Shown in pieces: positions 13,093 to 26,900 of a stretch of 64,000 bases of DNA (position 1 is its first letter; every line of letters begins with the position of its first letter). The stretch comes from Clavelina lepadiformis. Taxonomy: Eukaryota; Chordata; Ascidiacea; Aplousobranchia; Clavelinidae. The stretch spans positions 8,806,501-8,870,500 of the forward strand of contig NC_135243.1 of assembly GCF_947623445.1 (NCBI RefSeq), given 5' to 3'. The translations under genes were made by a program, and so were the position numbers. The notes under the pieces are model-generated. The model saw only the letters and a program-made list of their open reading frames with translations. It was not told where the DNA came from and searched no databases.

Positions 13093-14025
13093 CTTTGCTA
13101 CTGAAGGTTCCTACCAGACTATTGGCTTTTCTTTTCGAATCCACAAATCAACCGGGGCAAAAGTTGCTCCAGAAACGTGTTTAGCTCTGTGGAACGTGAA
13201 ACAGCTGCTCTACGTGCCAACACCTACTCTTGAGCAATGGAAGCAATTGCAAATGATTCTGAAAACCATTGGCAATTCCCACGTTGTCTCGGCAGTATAG
13301 ACTGGAAACACATAGCTATAGTAGCTCCACCTAACACGGGCTCGACTTTCTTTGACTACAAGAAAACATTGAGCATAGTTTTGTTAGTAACAGTGGACGC
13401 CCAATATAACTTCATTGTAGTAGATGTAAGAGCTTACGGTAAGCAGACCGATCGTAGTGTCGTTTCCAATTCTCTGTTTGGCAAAAAAATACTTCTCGGC
13501 AATCTGGGTTTACTTACACCCATCCAACTTACCACTACCCACGATCACTGCTTCCCGTAAGTCATCGTTGGAGATGAGGCTTTTCCTCTTCGTGAGCATC
13601 TTATGCAGCCATACCTGGGAGAAGGTTTGACATTCAAACAGTAGGTACTTAACTAGCAACTTTCCCGCGCACGTCGTATTGTCGAAAATACCTTTGGCAT
13701 TATGTCTTCCAGATTCAGGGTCCTTTATTAACCACTTTCGATTTTACCCTGACAAAAGCCGATAACTTTGTTTAAAGCTTGCACAGTGCTACATAACTTT
13801 TTGAGAGCTGAATTGTAACATAGTTACATGGATGAAAAAGCAGCAGACTATGAAGACCGCAATGGAGAGTTGTGCAGTGGACGCTGGAAAGAAGAAGCCA
13901 CAAATAGAAGCTTTTCTACACTCAGACGAGTGGGGTGACGCAACACAAAGAGCTGGTGATTTTCGGGATGAATTAGCAGAATACTTTGATTCAGAAGAAA
14001 GATGTATATCGTGGCAGGCGCGCTA
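13093..14025 (+). pseudogene. Decayed PIF/Harbinger transposase
   Basis: Several frames together show a HARBI1-like DDE transposase. One frame (13093-13253) reads GSYQTIGFSFRIHKSTG followed by ETCLALWN and a P-P-W linker. A second frame (13237-13557) carries FPRCLGSIDWKH with the first Asp, then APPNTGS, FDYKKTLSIVLL and VDVRAYGKQTD with the second Asp. After 13557 the signature continues through VIVGDEAFPL, then RRIVENTFGIMSSRF with the catalytic Glu, then a CTVLHNFLRAEL-like end with interspersed stops. At least one frameshift (~13250) and several stop codons make it inactive. No terminal repeats were identified. Confidence 0.85.
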
Positions 14026-14040
14026 TGTTCTATGTCAGTA

Positions 14041-17000
14041 ACTAAACGTGTGTAGGAGTATTTGACCTCATATTGAAAAAATTAAAATAAATCTCAAATA
14101 CAGAGAAAACATATTTTATTGGGTTAAAAAAGTAATATCAACTATCAAACAATGCTTTAATTTTGCAATTTCCATGAGAACGTTGGACGTTCTACGTAAT
14201 GGCTAAAAACGGTGTTAGACCAATCAGAGGCCAGCATGGTCGGTACTGTTTTTCAGTGCGAGGATTACCCTAACAAATGGCGAATTAAAAGCTTCCAGGT
14301 TGCATGTTTTCGTTTAGCCTGAAATGTATTTAAATACTGATGAATTTTAACTATTTTAGCCCAAAATTGTAGTCTTTAGTTTAGCGGCTCTTGAGTTAGT
14401 TCTTATTATCTTATCCTTACTTAGTTGTTACGCAAAGCTTCATTAACTGTCTGGAAAACCTGCATATGAACCCTCCATCGTTTTTCAGGTGTTTATTAAT
14501 TTAATAGTTTGGGCAAGACTAGCAAAAAAAGATCCACAGGCTCGGAAGTGGTATCTGAAAATTAAAAAAACACCTAACACTTAAATTGGCAAACAATAAA
14601 TAAACACTTAAATTGAAAAACAGTTATGGCATCAAGAAATATTCACATTTTTTGATATAAGGAAAGATATGAGTCAAAACCAGAGCTATACAGACTTTTT
14701 GAGTTCAAAAGTTACGTTTACACTAGCAATGGTTTAAAATGATTAACTGAAAACTTCTTATATCAATTTCTAAATGTATTTAAGTATTCAAGGACTTTAA
14801 CCACCTTAATTTTTAATGATTTTGACTTGTACAGTAAAAGCTTTAACAAGCAGTGGAATGACATATTTAAGACAAAGGATGACATATTTAAAGCAAATCT
14901 CCAATCACCTTAATTAAAAATCTCATTAATATTTACTGTAATAAAACAGAAATACAAAAAAAGATTTGAAAACTAATTTTATCACCATGTTTTCTTTTTT
15001 GTAATGAAGAACCTATTTTTCTTGAGATTCTTTATCACAGTCATTACAAACAATTTGATCTGTAAAATCATTGTAGCAAGTATAAGTGCAAGTATGTACA
15101 CCAAAGAAGATGACGAAACTAGAAGTTACCCAAATTTTGTATAAAAAGTATTGACTTAAACATATATACCGGTATGTAAGATGCAATTAATACAAAATCT
15201 ATAAAATAACATTTACAATCCCGATATCTACTTACCAGAACATAATCCATCTACCAAAACAATTAATTTCTCAGATTTTTCGACATCATCAGCTAGTGTA
15301 GAAGTAGATAATACCACAGCAATTTCCTCTACTTCCAAATTTCCAAATCCAGCGCAACTGATTACCAGTGGTGATAAATAATATAATTACAGAGATAACA
15401 TAATTGCAAGAAAAGGCATATTTTCTTTTACTTGAGTAGCATGATCAGTTGCTGTCGGTTTGAAACTTTTTTCTGCATATCTTGTTGTCCTCGGTTCAGA
15501 TAAATACGTAAATGGTGATGTAAATGAATACGATTTAAGCTAAATAGGTCTGCATCCTAAACTGGTGGCGGTATTATGATGGAGAAGTAATTCATGAAAG
15601 TACATTTATAGTACAGTACAACAGTGTACATATAGCCTACGCCCTACGGAATGACTACACAGAAAGTGGCTTCACATTGTTATTACGGTTACGAGTTAAA
15701 AATGACATATGATTTAAGCTACCGGTACACAAAAGCATATTTAAAATGTCATACGCTTATTTTTTCCCTCGGTACACTTGACATAGTTGAGCCGCTGAAT
15801 CTGTTTGGCTATATTGACTCCTCAGAAGGGCTATTCCCCAAGCATAACATCAATCAATCCTTTTATGTTCCGTCAAAAGCGCGGTGAGGACGAAAAAATC
15901 AAGCCAGTATGACCGCCATTTAAAATGTGTGTTAACAAGGTCAAGCATGGAATAGCTACAGCGACGTTCTCAGAAATACAAAGCATGTGAAGCGCAGCTA
16001 TAGCCGCCACAAACGCAAGAACCAATTAATTTACGCTAACTGTCACAATTTCACCAGAAAATTCTTTTTAACGTTTGAAGCTACTTTCCAGGTCGTTGTT
16101 AACTTAACTTATAAAGTTTATCTTTTAAATTCAATTTAATCCTCCAACCGCTGTAATTAGTATTAACTTTTTGCATTACCTTTCTCCTAAACTTTGGTTG
16201 CTTATCCGTAACAGCAGATTGGCTGATTTACTGTGAACAGTCACGGGTAAAATAGTCAGTTTTATGAATTTATCTCGTTAACAATTAACATTACAACGTC
16301 ATTAGAACAAACTTCTCCCAACTTGACATGAAGTCTTTTATTCAAACAAACAACTTCTTTGCTTCGCGAACAAACTTACGAAACAAGCGATTCGTTTGAT
16401 TCTATTTTTAGAACAGTAGATTAATCAATTAGAACAAAGAGGTTTTGGTTATAACTGACGTGGGCTCGCCGTCTGACATTAGGATTTAATTGTTTAAACT
16501 GACGTAAATATTTCTTAAAAAGGTAAAGACTTTAACTTTGGTCTCTTACGTCACTCTGAGGTTTCATGGTTTTCGCTTCAGTAAAGCCTCGGCCACTGCG
16601 TATCGAAAACTGTATTTGGTTATTTTACGAGCCCTTAACTGATATAAAGCGGGCTTGCGTCAAAAAAGTTTACAATTTTAGGCCAAGAAATGCCCATGCC
16701 GAGCGCTTTGTGAGATGTTTGCTAAAAGTGACTGTAAGTTTCCTTCACCGCATTGATGCGTAACGTGTGTAGATAGAAGACAGATTTACGGATACACACA
16801 TTTGAAGCATGGAGTTGGGGTAAATTACGCTCTTAGATCATAGTATCACAGGTTATTTTATGGGTGCAATGAGGTTACGAACGCATATCTAATTTATGAA
16901 TGAAAACGAATTTCCCAAACACTGCAAGCATATGAACTGAAAAGTCTGGCTGCAAAAGATCGCGAGCCAAAATTTTGCATACAGGTTATTCATTATTGGT

Positions 17001-20000
17001 TGCTATAAACGTTAAAAGTGTTATAGGCTATCTTTGAAACTAATTCTTACTGCCACTTTGAAATTAAATATTTAATAAAAACTTGACAAAATTTTGTTCA
17101 TTAAGTAATAATTCCGGTATTTGTTTCCATGCCAGCAATTTCTCATGTCGTCGAAATGTTTATCAGAGTCTAAGGCCAGGAAACATTTCACCACAATCGT
17201 TTTCAAAACTTTGTGAAAAGAATAAAATCAACCAAAAACTAAATTCAATTGTAGAGAAAAGAAAAGGCAAGCGATACGTCGACCAAATAAGAGAAGATGA
17301 GAAATTATCAGCCAACTTTTTGGGCTCGTGAGAATATTTGATCTCTTTCGGCACGCGGTCTATTTCCGGAAGACCGATTGTTGCGTCACACACGAAGTGT
17401 AATAAATCCTTCAAACGCTTTTGTTATTTAAAAGGCTGTCACGTGCAGATTTTGTCTTCTTGAGTGTTGTCGGTCGGTTCAGCACAAAACTGAACAAGAA
17501 ACGTTGTTGGTAGAAAAGTGCGCTAAGCAAGGAGGTTATAGAGTACTATACTATAGGTATGTTATAGGTCTGTTGAATCAACAACAGTGTTGATACGTTA
17601 TTAAGCTTCATATTTATCGGTTATAGTTGGAAAATAAACCATTATTTGTTGAAAAACTGTAGGTCATCGACATTCTGTTAAAAAAAATCTGAATTCAGCA
17701 TTTCAATATTTAGCAACAAGCAAAAACGTTACGGTTTACGTCATTGATTACGTTACGAAACATTACACGTTCTAAATATATAATTGTTATCCCAGACAAG
17801 GTGTAGATAGATAATATCTTGTCTGGACACCTTGCACAATAAGCGTATTGTATGTAGGGGTTACAAGAAAGGCCTTATTCTAGGTAGAGCTTTATATGGT
17901 AAATTGTCTTTTTTCTATACACAATTAAATGCGCTAATAAAAGTATTATAAATGCAACAAAGCGCTATTGTGTAAGCATAATTATTCAGCAAGTGTTTGT
18001 AAAATATTCAAATCGATATTATTACGCTGTTCTTAACTTTGTTCAGGACAAATTTCTTTATTGAAAGCGACATTTCAGAAGCTTACCAAAAGTGGTGTTT
18101 GATTTTCAAGTTTGTTAAACAAAAACGTAAAAATCTTTTATGAAACCGCTCGTTGAATGCTTAGGTATTTATGACGTCAGACATTATTAGAAATGTAAAT
18201 ACCTAAGCAAACTTTTACCACATATATTTTTCATTCATCTATTACAAAAAGGCCACACATTTACCAGTAATGCGTATTTGTGATAAAAACGCATAAAATG
18301 TGTTGCATAGACAAATTTTGGAAATTCTTTCGAAATTCCCTTTAATACATTGAGTGTTAAAATCCATTACTGTGTAAACAGGGAATTACGCACGCCCAAT
18401 TCCACTGATAGCTAAATCTTATTTCTATCAACAAAATGATTTTAAGTCGTTAAATCTACGTTTGATAACGAACATGAACTCCAGTTTTTTTGAAACGAAT
18501 TAATTTCAGCGTTCTCCTGGTTGAGATCATTCCCATAAATATAGGATAGAGTAGAAACTTGATAGAACATCTTCACTTCGTCAAGCTGGGTGGCCGACTG
18601 GTGATTTATTGTTCTGTCATGCTGGTATGGGCTTTTACCCGTGGGGTGGGCTGCTAAGATTATAGAAGAATAATAAAAAACTTTTACTGACAAGGTACAG
18701 CCGGTCAAGTTCAATTTAACAGCTAAGATTTTATCTAACGGTAAAGTAGAAGAGAAGCAATTTCTCTCCTTCAATATTTGTCTTCTTGTGCGCGCTCGCT
18801 TATCGCCCTTTCTTGCCTTCAGATCAATTTATTTATTACAGAAATTCTATTTTAACAAGGGGAGGAACAACATAATACACTAGCCTATCTCTTTGTCTGG
18901 TTTAGTGCTCTCAAATAGTTGGGCAAAGCCACGTTTCTGAGCGTTCATAATTTGGTAGATAGGACCGATGAGCTGAACTGACCATGAAAGCCGAAAGCAC
19001 GGGAACTAGAAAGATAGTTGCGTAAAAACTACACTATACATTTATACGCTTATACACATTTCAAACATAAGAGTTAAACAAACAGAAACATCTTTTTAAA
19101 AATTATCTCTTGACAAACGACAGGCAATTTTAGACGGGCGCAACACATTGAGTTCTGAAACTTCCATGTAGTCAAAGGTTGGTTTAGGAAAAACGAACTA
19201 AGCGGTAACAGATTTAGCAAAATGTTGAAATAATCGTTTATTGCAACTCTACGAACAAAAGATTGGTATAAAAAACGATTTTTCATAACAAGTGAATGAC
19301 ATCGCTGTTTGTTTTGTTGCTTAACTTTCCCGTTATGGTTTTGCTTTTTTTATTGGCATACACAGTTCTTTCAAACTGTGTGTTGCTTAGAAGCTGCTTA
19401 AGCAATTAGTGCGAATTCCTGCTATTCGATAGCCTGTGAAAGAAGCGAAGACTTAGCCTTTGTGATACGCTAATCTTTTTCTTCAAATCCATCATTATCC
19501 ATTACGTATAATCTTCGGCCGGTCTGCCACGCGCGCAGCCTTTTTCTCCAAAATTTGAAGTGTCCTGGCCTTATTTGAAATACGGGTTAATGGTTGTAGG
19601 GTATGTAGCGTTGCGAACGTGCTGAGCTAGTGTGCCGTACATTCCGCACTTTTCGTTTTCTATGTGATGTTTGCGCAGTAGTACTGGTGCGATGCTGGAC
19701 TTTGGTTCAGCTAACATTGCGCGTTAAAAAAGACCTCCACATCTCTGGTAGAAACGGTTCAGCTTGTTTTGACGGAACAAGTCGCTTGTCGAATAATTCT
19801 TACCATGTCAATTGATTTGTTATGGTTAAACCGCAAAATGGTAGGTTATAACTGACGCTCATATAGAGTTAGAAGTTAGAGATGGGCAAGCTTTCTGAAA
19901 TGCAGATCAAGGCAGAACTGTGGCTTTCATTTATGCAAGGATAAGTGATTTTCGCATTTTTTTGGAACCAGAAGTGACCATATAAAAATTAAGGACAAAG

Positions 20001-20664
20001 CAGTTAACTGAAAGCTCAGTAGCTGACCTGGAAAGTGACGTTTGTAATTGTTAACTGAGTACTTTTGTTCTAAACGTAAACTCGTTACGCAGAGAAACCG
20101 AAAGTATTTTGACCAACCTAACGGTCTATTTGATAAACCAATGTAACAAATATCTCTTTTATATCTTGGTCTGCTTTTTGGTGGGTGCTTTCCTATGTGC
20201 GGCTGTTAATTTAGTATTGCTTATGGCATTATTCGTTAATTTAGCTAAGGGTACAATTGTGTGAACGCGTCATCACGTTCAATACAGTTAAAGACTCGGT
20301 AGGAATGGACCTGCCCACGTTCGGAATTTCTGTTCAAATATTATGCTGTGACGCAATCATGGGTGTTTTTCTATTCAGATGATGACAGGTCCACCAACAA
20401 CAGGGTGTAAGGGTATTTGTTATTTGTCAGGGAGTAAAAAAGGAACTACACAAATATTTTGCTTGGTTAAATACGATGTCGTGATAATATATTACACTGG
20501 AATCTTTTTCTAAATTTATATACAGAAAATGTTGGCAGGCACTTTTAACTGCACCAAGCCGATTTGTTCTGTTCATCTGTTAATTGTTGATCTTTTGTAA
20601 CAGCATTTCTCGATTCATGGGTCGTAACCCAAATGAACTGCACTTTTGGCTCGTTGGTAAAGTC
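14041..20664. other. Intergenic, no supported gene
   Basis: Only short open frames are present: 78 codons at 15651, 82 at 17083, and 110 on the minus strand at 18774-18442. None shows a recognisable domain or linked splice structure. The sequence is AT-rich, with no clear terminal-repeat element that I could pair. Confidence 0.45.
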
Positions 20665-20672
20665 TATAAAAG
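20665..20672 (+). promoter_or_regulatory. TATA-box candidate for the VWC/TSP1 gene
   Basis: TATAAAAG lies 328 bases upstream of the signal-peptide ATG at 21000, so the 5' UTR would be about 300 bases. It is a consensus match only. Confidence 0.3.
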
Positions 20673-20999
20673 TTGCTGCTTCGTAACCACGTTATTATTT
20701 AGCCTAGCCGGGCTGCAGCCAGTATGTAGACGTGTTTTTAAAACTATTTCCAGTGATAAAGAAACGCTGTGCAATGGCGTAAACAGCCAAATTTTAGCCG
20801 TAATTTTCTATAGAAACTACACATTTTTATCAATGGTCTTTGACAACCGCTTCAACTTACTTGCCCATTTACAAAGTTACAATTACATTCTTCAAAAACA
20901 GGTTTTTAGATGCTAGAACACAGTACACTGACCGAATCGGGTGCTGCTGCATACTTTGATTGTAAGCTTGAACCAAACAACATTCCTAAAACCAAAAAC

Positions 21000-23900
21000 A
21001 TGACGATTAGATCATTTTGGTTGGCTCTTCTGGTTGCAGTTTTCATACCAAACGTAACTACCACTCCAGTAGCCTACGAAGCAGACCTGATGGACCTAGA
21101 ACCTTCACCTTTCATAACTGAAAATGACAGCAATATACAATCGACAATTGTTACGTCCCATTTAATGTCCGATGATGATCTAGATTCAAATCTTGATGCA
21201 CTCCCACGCAGACATAGACATCATCATCATCACCACCACCAAAAACATGGTCAAGAAAGTGAAAACGATAATCAGGCTGAAAGTAACCCTGTACAAAGAA
21301 TATACATCGCATCTGAACATGGTGAGCCTCGTCCATTAATAGCGGGTTGATGTAGCTATGGATTAATTATATATCATATTTGGATCTCTGAGAGTGAGAC
21401 AAAAACTTTTTAACCAAATTAGTTTGTAATTTTAATATTAAACGAGATTTGGTAACAGTTTGTTTACCACAGTAAAAAATGGTGTTAAAGTTTGTCTTGA
21501 GCAACTGCAAAGTTGCTTGCGCAGTGTTCATAATGTTGCATTTACCCACGCGTTATATGTCGGAAAGCGCCCGTTCGATGTATTCCGCATCAATCAACTA
21601 GAACCGCTAGAAGGCTAGATAATTGAAGATTACCGTCATATTTTTAGTTGACCAATTGTCAACTTATCAGAACAGACACCGCGAAAATCACCGTGCAAGC
21701 GACTTACGTTTAACTTTCGTAGTTTTTGTGCGACAGTCTGACAAATTTTGCGTTAGTGTTTGTTGATTCTTTGTTTTGCTGAAACGTTAGAGTGATATAC
21801 TATACGGAATGATTCCGTTCTTTCAACTACACCTCTCTCGTAGTAATTAACCGTCATTGCCATCATGCTGCAAGGGTAAGCTAAAATTGATGTAAGACCA
21901 AACCCCATATTGATATTTCTAGCTGTTGAATGAAAACATAGGGCTCAGGTTGATGGTATAAAAGCCTATACTTTCACTATAAGGCCTAATTTTCTGTAGT
22001 GCAACCTATTTTTGTCATCTCGCAAAGGTGTATTTGCCGGCGCATAATTTTCCATCTCAGAATCGACACGAGTGTACATTGTAACAACTAGATAATATGG
22101 TATATTGTCATATTGCTGTGGGATATACAAAGATCCGCTTTACGTATTCTGTAACGGTTTTTCAGCTGAAATGTGCTCACGAGGACGCATGTCTGACATA
22201 AACGGATTTACGTGGAAAAACGGAGAATGCGAAACTTGCCAGTGTGAGAAAAGGCAAGTGATCTGTGAACAAGAGCCATGTCCCGATCTTCCTTGCGAAG
22301 ATCCTGTACCGGTAGAAGGAGAATGCTGTCAAATGTGTCCAGGTATTGCAAAGACTTCATACGTTGCTTATGCTATAATTTTTTATCAGTCTTGTGAAAA
22401 CATTTTCACACATATAGAACACATTTTATTAAACTCAATGAAAATATTTCTGTTGTTGAAACGGTTGTGGCTGCTTGCCAATAAACCGTCTGTTTTACCA
22501 TGGTGTTTGAATTATCATAAAAATAGGTGTTTCTCATACAGAAAAACTCTGTCAAGCTGCTGACGGCAGACATTTCGCCGACGGTGCGGAATGGCATTTG
22601 GACGATTGTACGTTTTGTGAATGTCGAAAAGGCAGAGTTCTTTGTTCGGTTGAAGACTGTGAATTTAAGGCGTGTGCAAACCCAACAAAAGGTAACTTTA
22701 TTTAATTTGCGTTTGCAAAACTGTAGAAAATTCGTTATAAGCTTCAAAGCTTCACTGTGTCACCCACTGCATGAACAGACAATCAGATACAAAATGTTAG
22801 AAATTAAACCGGTGTTTAGAAGTTGTTGGTTACACGTTTATTATTAATTATAATGCTACACATACATGGCAGTATTGAGAAAAGCGAGCAAACAAGGTAT
22901 TTCTTTGTTTGCGTAGCCTTTCCGCAATTAGTTCTGGTGTCTGGCGATTACATCATGCATTTGAAACACCTAAACGTAAAAGGATAAGCTGGAACTGAGG
23001 CGGGTTTTGTGGAAGTTAAAAATGATAATTGCAAAACTGATAAAAAGACGTACTGTGTTAAAATTAAGGCGCATAAAGAAGTCTTATATGCGAAATACAT
23101 CTACGGTACGTTTTAGTTTACCGCCTCGGGATATCGGTTCGTCTGGCTACAGCCAAGAACAGACGTTTGACTCACTTTTCTCAATAAATAACAACTCTTT
23201 CACAATGCCTAGCATTTGTCGCACTCATAATATGGAAAAGAATTAGCGAATACGTTCGAAATTTGCGGCTTACTCACACCCGTCGTTCGGTTTGCGCCAT
23301 AGCCAGAGCGGTTTCCTGAAAATGAACCAACGAACTACAGTACTTTACCCTGAAACTATATGGGTAGCTCTAACACTTACGAATAAACAAATCTTACTGA
23401 GGTTAAATTTTCGGTTTATCTTTTCTAGTTCCAGGACGATGCTGCCCTGTCTGTCCAGATAGGTCATGCCACGAGGACAACGGAAGTAATCACACTGCCG
23501 GAGACGTCTGGGAAGAAGGTATAAAGTTTTATCTGATTGTCATAAAGATCTTAACGTTATTGCATGCTATGATAATATGTTCACAATCTTTGTGGTAACT
23601 TTGACGACTGCTTGCGATATAAACTTACTTGCTTTTTCGCTTGACCATACTGTAAAGTTTTCACATTGTGATACTGCGTATTTCCTGTATATGGTCCTTA
23701 GAGAAAGAAGGGGTGTTATTAACGCGTATCTTATTTTAAGGGTATTTACATACCCTTAATTGTGACGCATTTTTTTTACTGTATCGATTATAAATTATTC
23801 TGCGTACATTTTTATCTTACCAGTTTAGTAGTCTTGCCTATACAGCGCAGAGAAATCAAACAATGAAAATATTTGGGGAAAAATTTACGATATTGCGTTG

Positions 23901-26900
23901 CGATACGTGGTAGTTTGTTTAAACCCATACATCGATCCTTTAATGGTTTTCGGCTTCACTGTCTTCAAAGGACAGATTACTGTGTAAACCAAGACTGTAC
24001 TTGTTCAGACCGGGTTAAACACTGAACATAAGAAGCTCAGGTAATTTTGTTGGTGACGTTTTGTCCTTTGATCGTTCAAGTAGAACCAGGGCACTAACAT
24101 TAAGAGTCTGAAAAACACAGACGTACCACAAAATCTTATAATCGGTTGGAAATACAGTCACCTTCCTTGCACCTTTGCGTGTACGGATTCGACAACAAAA
24201 ACCTCGAAAATCTTCGCCTGATTGTGTGTTGTTAAAACAATGCTTATGTCGCCTTGTTATACAAACTATGTTGTCTTTATCTCAGGACAGTGTACCCATT
24301 GTTACTGCCGGAAGGGTGAAAAGGTTTGTGCCGATGAAAAATGCCCCCACATTAATTGCAGCGACGCTTATAGAAGACCGGGCGAGTGTTGTGCCAGATG
24401 TCCAGGTGACGATAAAAGATATCTGGGGATTTTCAGATTTTTGCTCATTCAGCAATTAATTCTTCAATTGTAGTGCTTACTTCTGCAAAGAATCTTTCGA
24501 ATATAGCAAGAAAATCACGATAAACAGATAATAAAGAAACTACTATGTTTTATTTTCTTTCTTTTTTGAAATATCTCAAAACAAAAATTGAAATTAAAAA
24601 ATGTACATATATGTGCAGTATAGCAACTTAATGGTAATATATGCAAGAAAGCATTGGCCCAACATGAACATTTTATTTTGCATTTACCCAGGGGCTCTGG
24701 ACTGCGTCTTATCTACCTGGGGCAGTTGGAGCGAGTGTCCCATCCAGGAATGCGGTGGCGGAATGCAACGTCGTTACCGAAGTGTTGTTGTGCACCCAAA
24801 GAAGGGTGGATCATTTTGTCCCCATATGAGTGAAGCTAAAATGTGCCCAAAGCTACCCTGTAATGGTAAGAAGTTATCGATGTAACCGTGTTTTTTCACA
24901 GCTTTCAAGTTTCGTGCTGCTCTTTCATGACAATTTCTTTTAGAAATTCCCGTTTGCCCCGTTTCTTCGTGGGAGACTTGGGGACATTGTTCCGCGACTT
25001 GTGGTAGCGGTCGTCGTCTTCGCATGCGCCAGAGAACAAAGGTTACCAAGGCGACGATGACGTCATTGATAGATTGTTCGGATACTCACCTGCAAGAGAG
25101 CATGCCTTGCTATACTGGATCGTGCAATCTGTCTCCTGCGATGCTCATGAGTATGTTATTAAATTAGTTTTCGATCTCACGTGGTTACAGCAGCTCATCT
25201 GATTAGAAGATTTCAGAATTGAAAAAGGACATTTGAAAGAAAATACTACAAGTCCATACTTCGTTTGCTAGTAAAAGTATGGAGGGCTACGTTATGCCAC
25301 AAAGTAGGGCGGTACCAGTTTAAAAGACCACAACTATCCGTGGTAAACAGCTTCATCACACATATCTGGACATGTTATTTCAAATCATCATCCTCATTCG
25401 TTGTCAACCGTTAAAACATTTCACTTTTCTTTCAAGTTTGCATGGCTTTGCTCTCTATAAGTTCCCACGATTAAGCAAAGATACAAGTAAAACGTTATCT
25501 ATCTTACGAGTAGTAATACAAGCCTATTTCGAAGACTTTCCTAAACCACTTCCTCTGCATAGATGCCGAGCCAGACATGGATCACTGTCTGCAAATGAGA
25601 TGGACAGAGTGGGGACCATGCTCTGTTGCATGCGGGGTCGGTCTTCGAACTCGCCAACAAGTTTTGATCAACTCGTCGCATCCCCTTGGCCACCTTTGTC
25701 ATCTGCTGCAGGAAACAAAGCAATGCCATGGACACGACTGTTCAGGATCAACTGGATCGCGTAAGTGTTTTATAAGTTAAAGTCGTATCCGTTGATAGCA
25801 ACGGTTCAGTTCTAGTTATTTTTTGCAAGCCAGCTGGGTTCGGTGTATGACTTTAGATTCCTTTCAGTTACACGCTTTTCTTAACGACGTTTGATTAGGT
25901 ATCCCTTAATTGATATTTTGAATGTAATCTGTTGCCATGCGCATGACCTGGTTAATTTATTATATTTTGGAAATATAGTCATGAACTCAGATGCATCGTG
26001 CGTAGGCCAAATTCGTCCGCTACTATGGTCTCTTCTTCCGACATAAATATTTATTTATAGACCACCTAATAAGTTTCAACAACGTTTACGGGAACAATTC
26101 GAAATGACATGTTATTTGGTTAATGCCTGTCAAAGCGGTCAGGGTTTTACCATGTTAAAGTCTGGTGCTGGTCGCCCACCTTTTGACAGAATCTTGTCTC
26201 CGCGTGACATTTTGTTTAAACAGCTGGATCCGCCCGAGGGGCGTTTAGAAGATCGCAAGTAGACAAAGGACTCGATTTTACGTCTCGTTTTTTTCCGGAC
26301 ACGCGTCTTAATTGTTCCGTAACCCGTACAATGTATACAGCACACCGCAAATAGACGGACTCGTAGACAAAGAGTTGATGCATTTCGACGCTGACAACCA
26401 GTCTCTGATAATGCCTCCATTCAACTTTCATTCCTGTGTGAATGAAGGCAACGTCCATAGCGTTACAAAATACAGAACAATTGGTTTAGTATGTGCCTTA
26501 TGCTTTGCTTGAAATGTAAAAATTAGAAATGCTTAAAGGAACAACTATATTATTGTAAACTTAAATAAATCGATTCGTTATCGGTCAAAGCTGAACAGAC
26601 ATCGTTTTCAAGAAATATAAACAAACACGGATATTTTAGGCGGAAAGCGATTAACGTTATACTTATCATGGTTAAGCTCATTATCTCGTTGACTTTGACG
26701 AATAATCTCTCGATATGAGCTCACGTTTTTTTTTTTTTTTTGAAAAATGATGCATTCGATTTCTTTTGCGTTTAAGTAAAAATTGAACTTGGGTGGCGAT
26801 ACTTTCAGAATTACGTCGCGAGTAATATATACACAGATTACCTATAGTTTGCTTCGGTTTGTTTTTGCTTTGTTTTGAAATAATTTTTTGGTTGTAACGG

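Noticed and set aside
22406..22747. 113-codon minus-strand ORF overlapping VWC exon 3
   Set aside because: It is the antisense shadow of a well-supported plus-strand VWC exon.
26139..26512. ORFs on both strands in the intron between exons 8 and 9 of the VWC/TSP1 gene
   Set aside because: No Cys pattern or WxxW motif; they do not join in phase 1 with the neighbouring exons and look like intronic chance frames.
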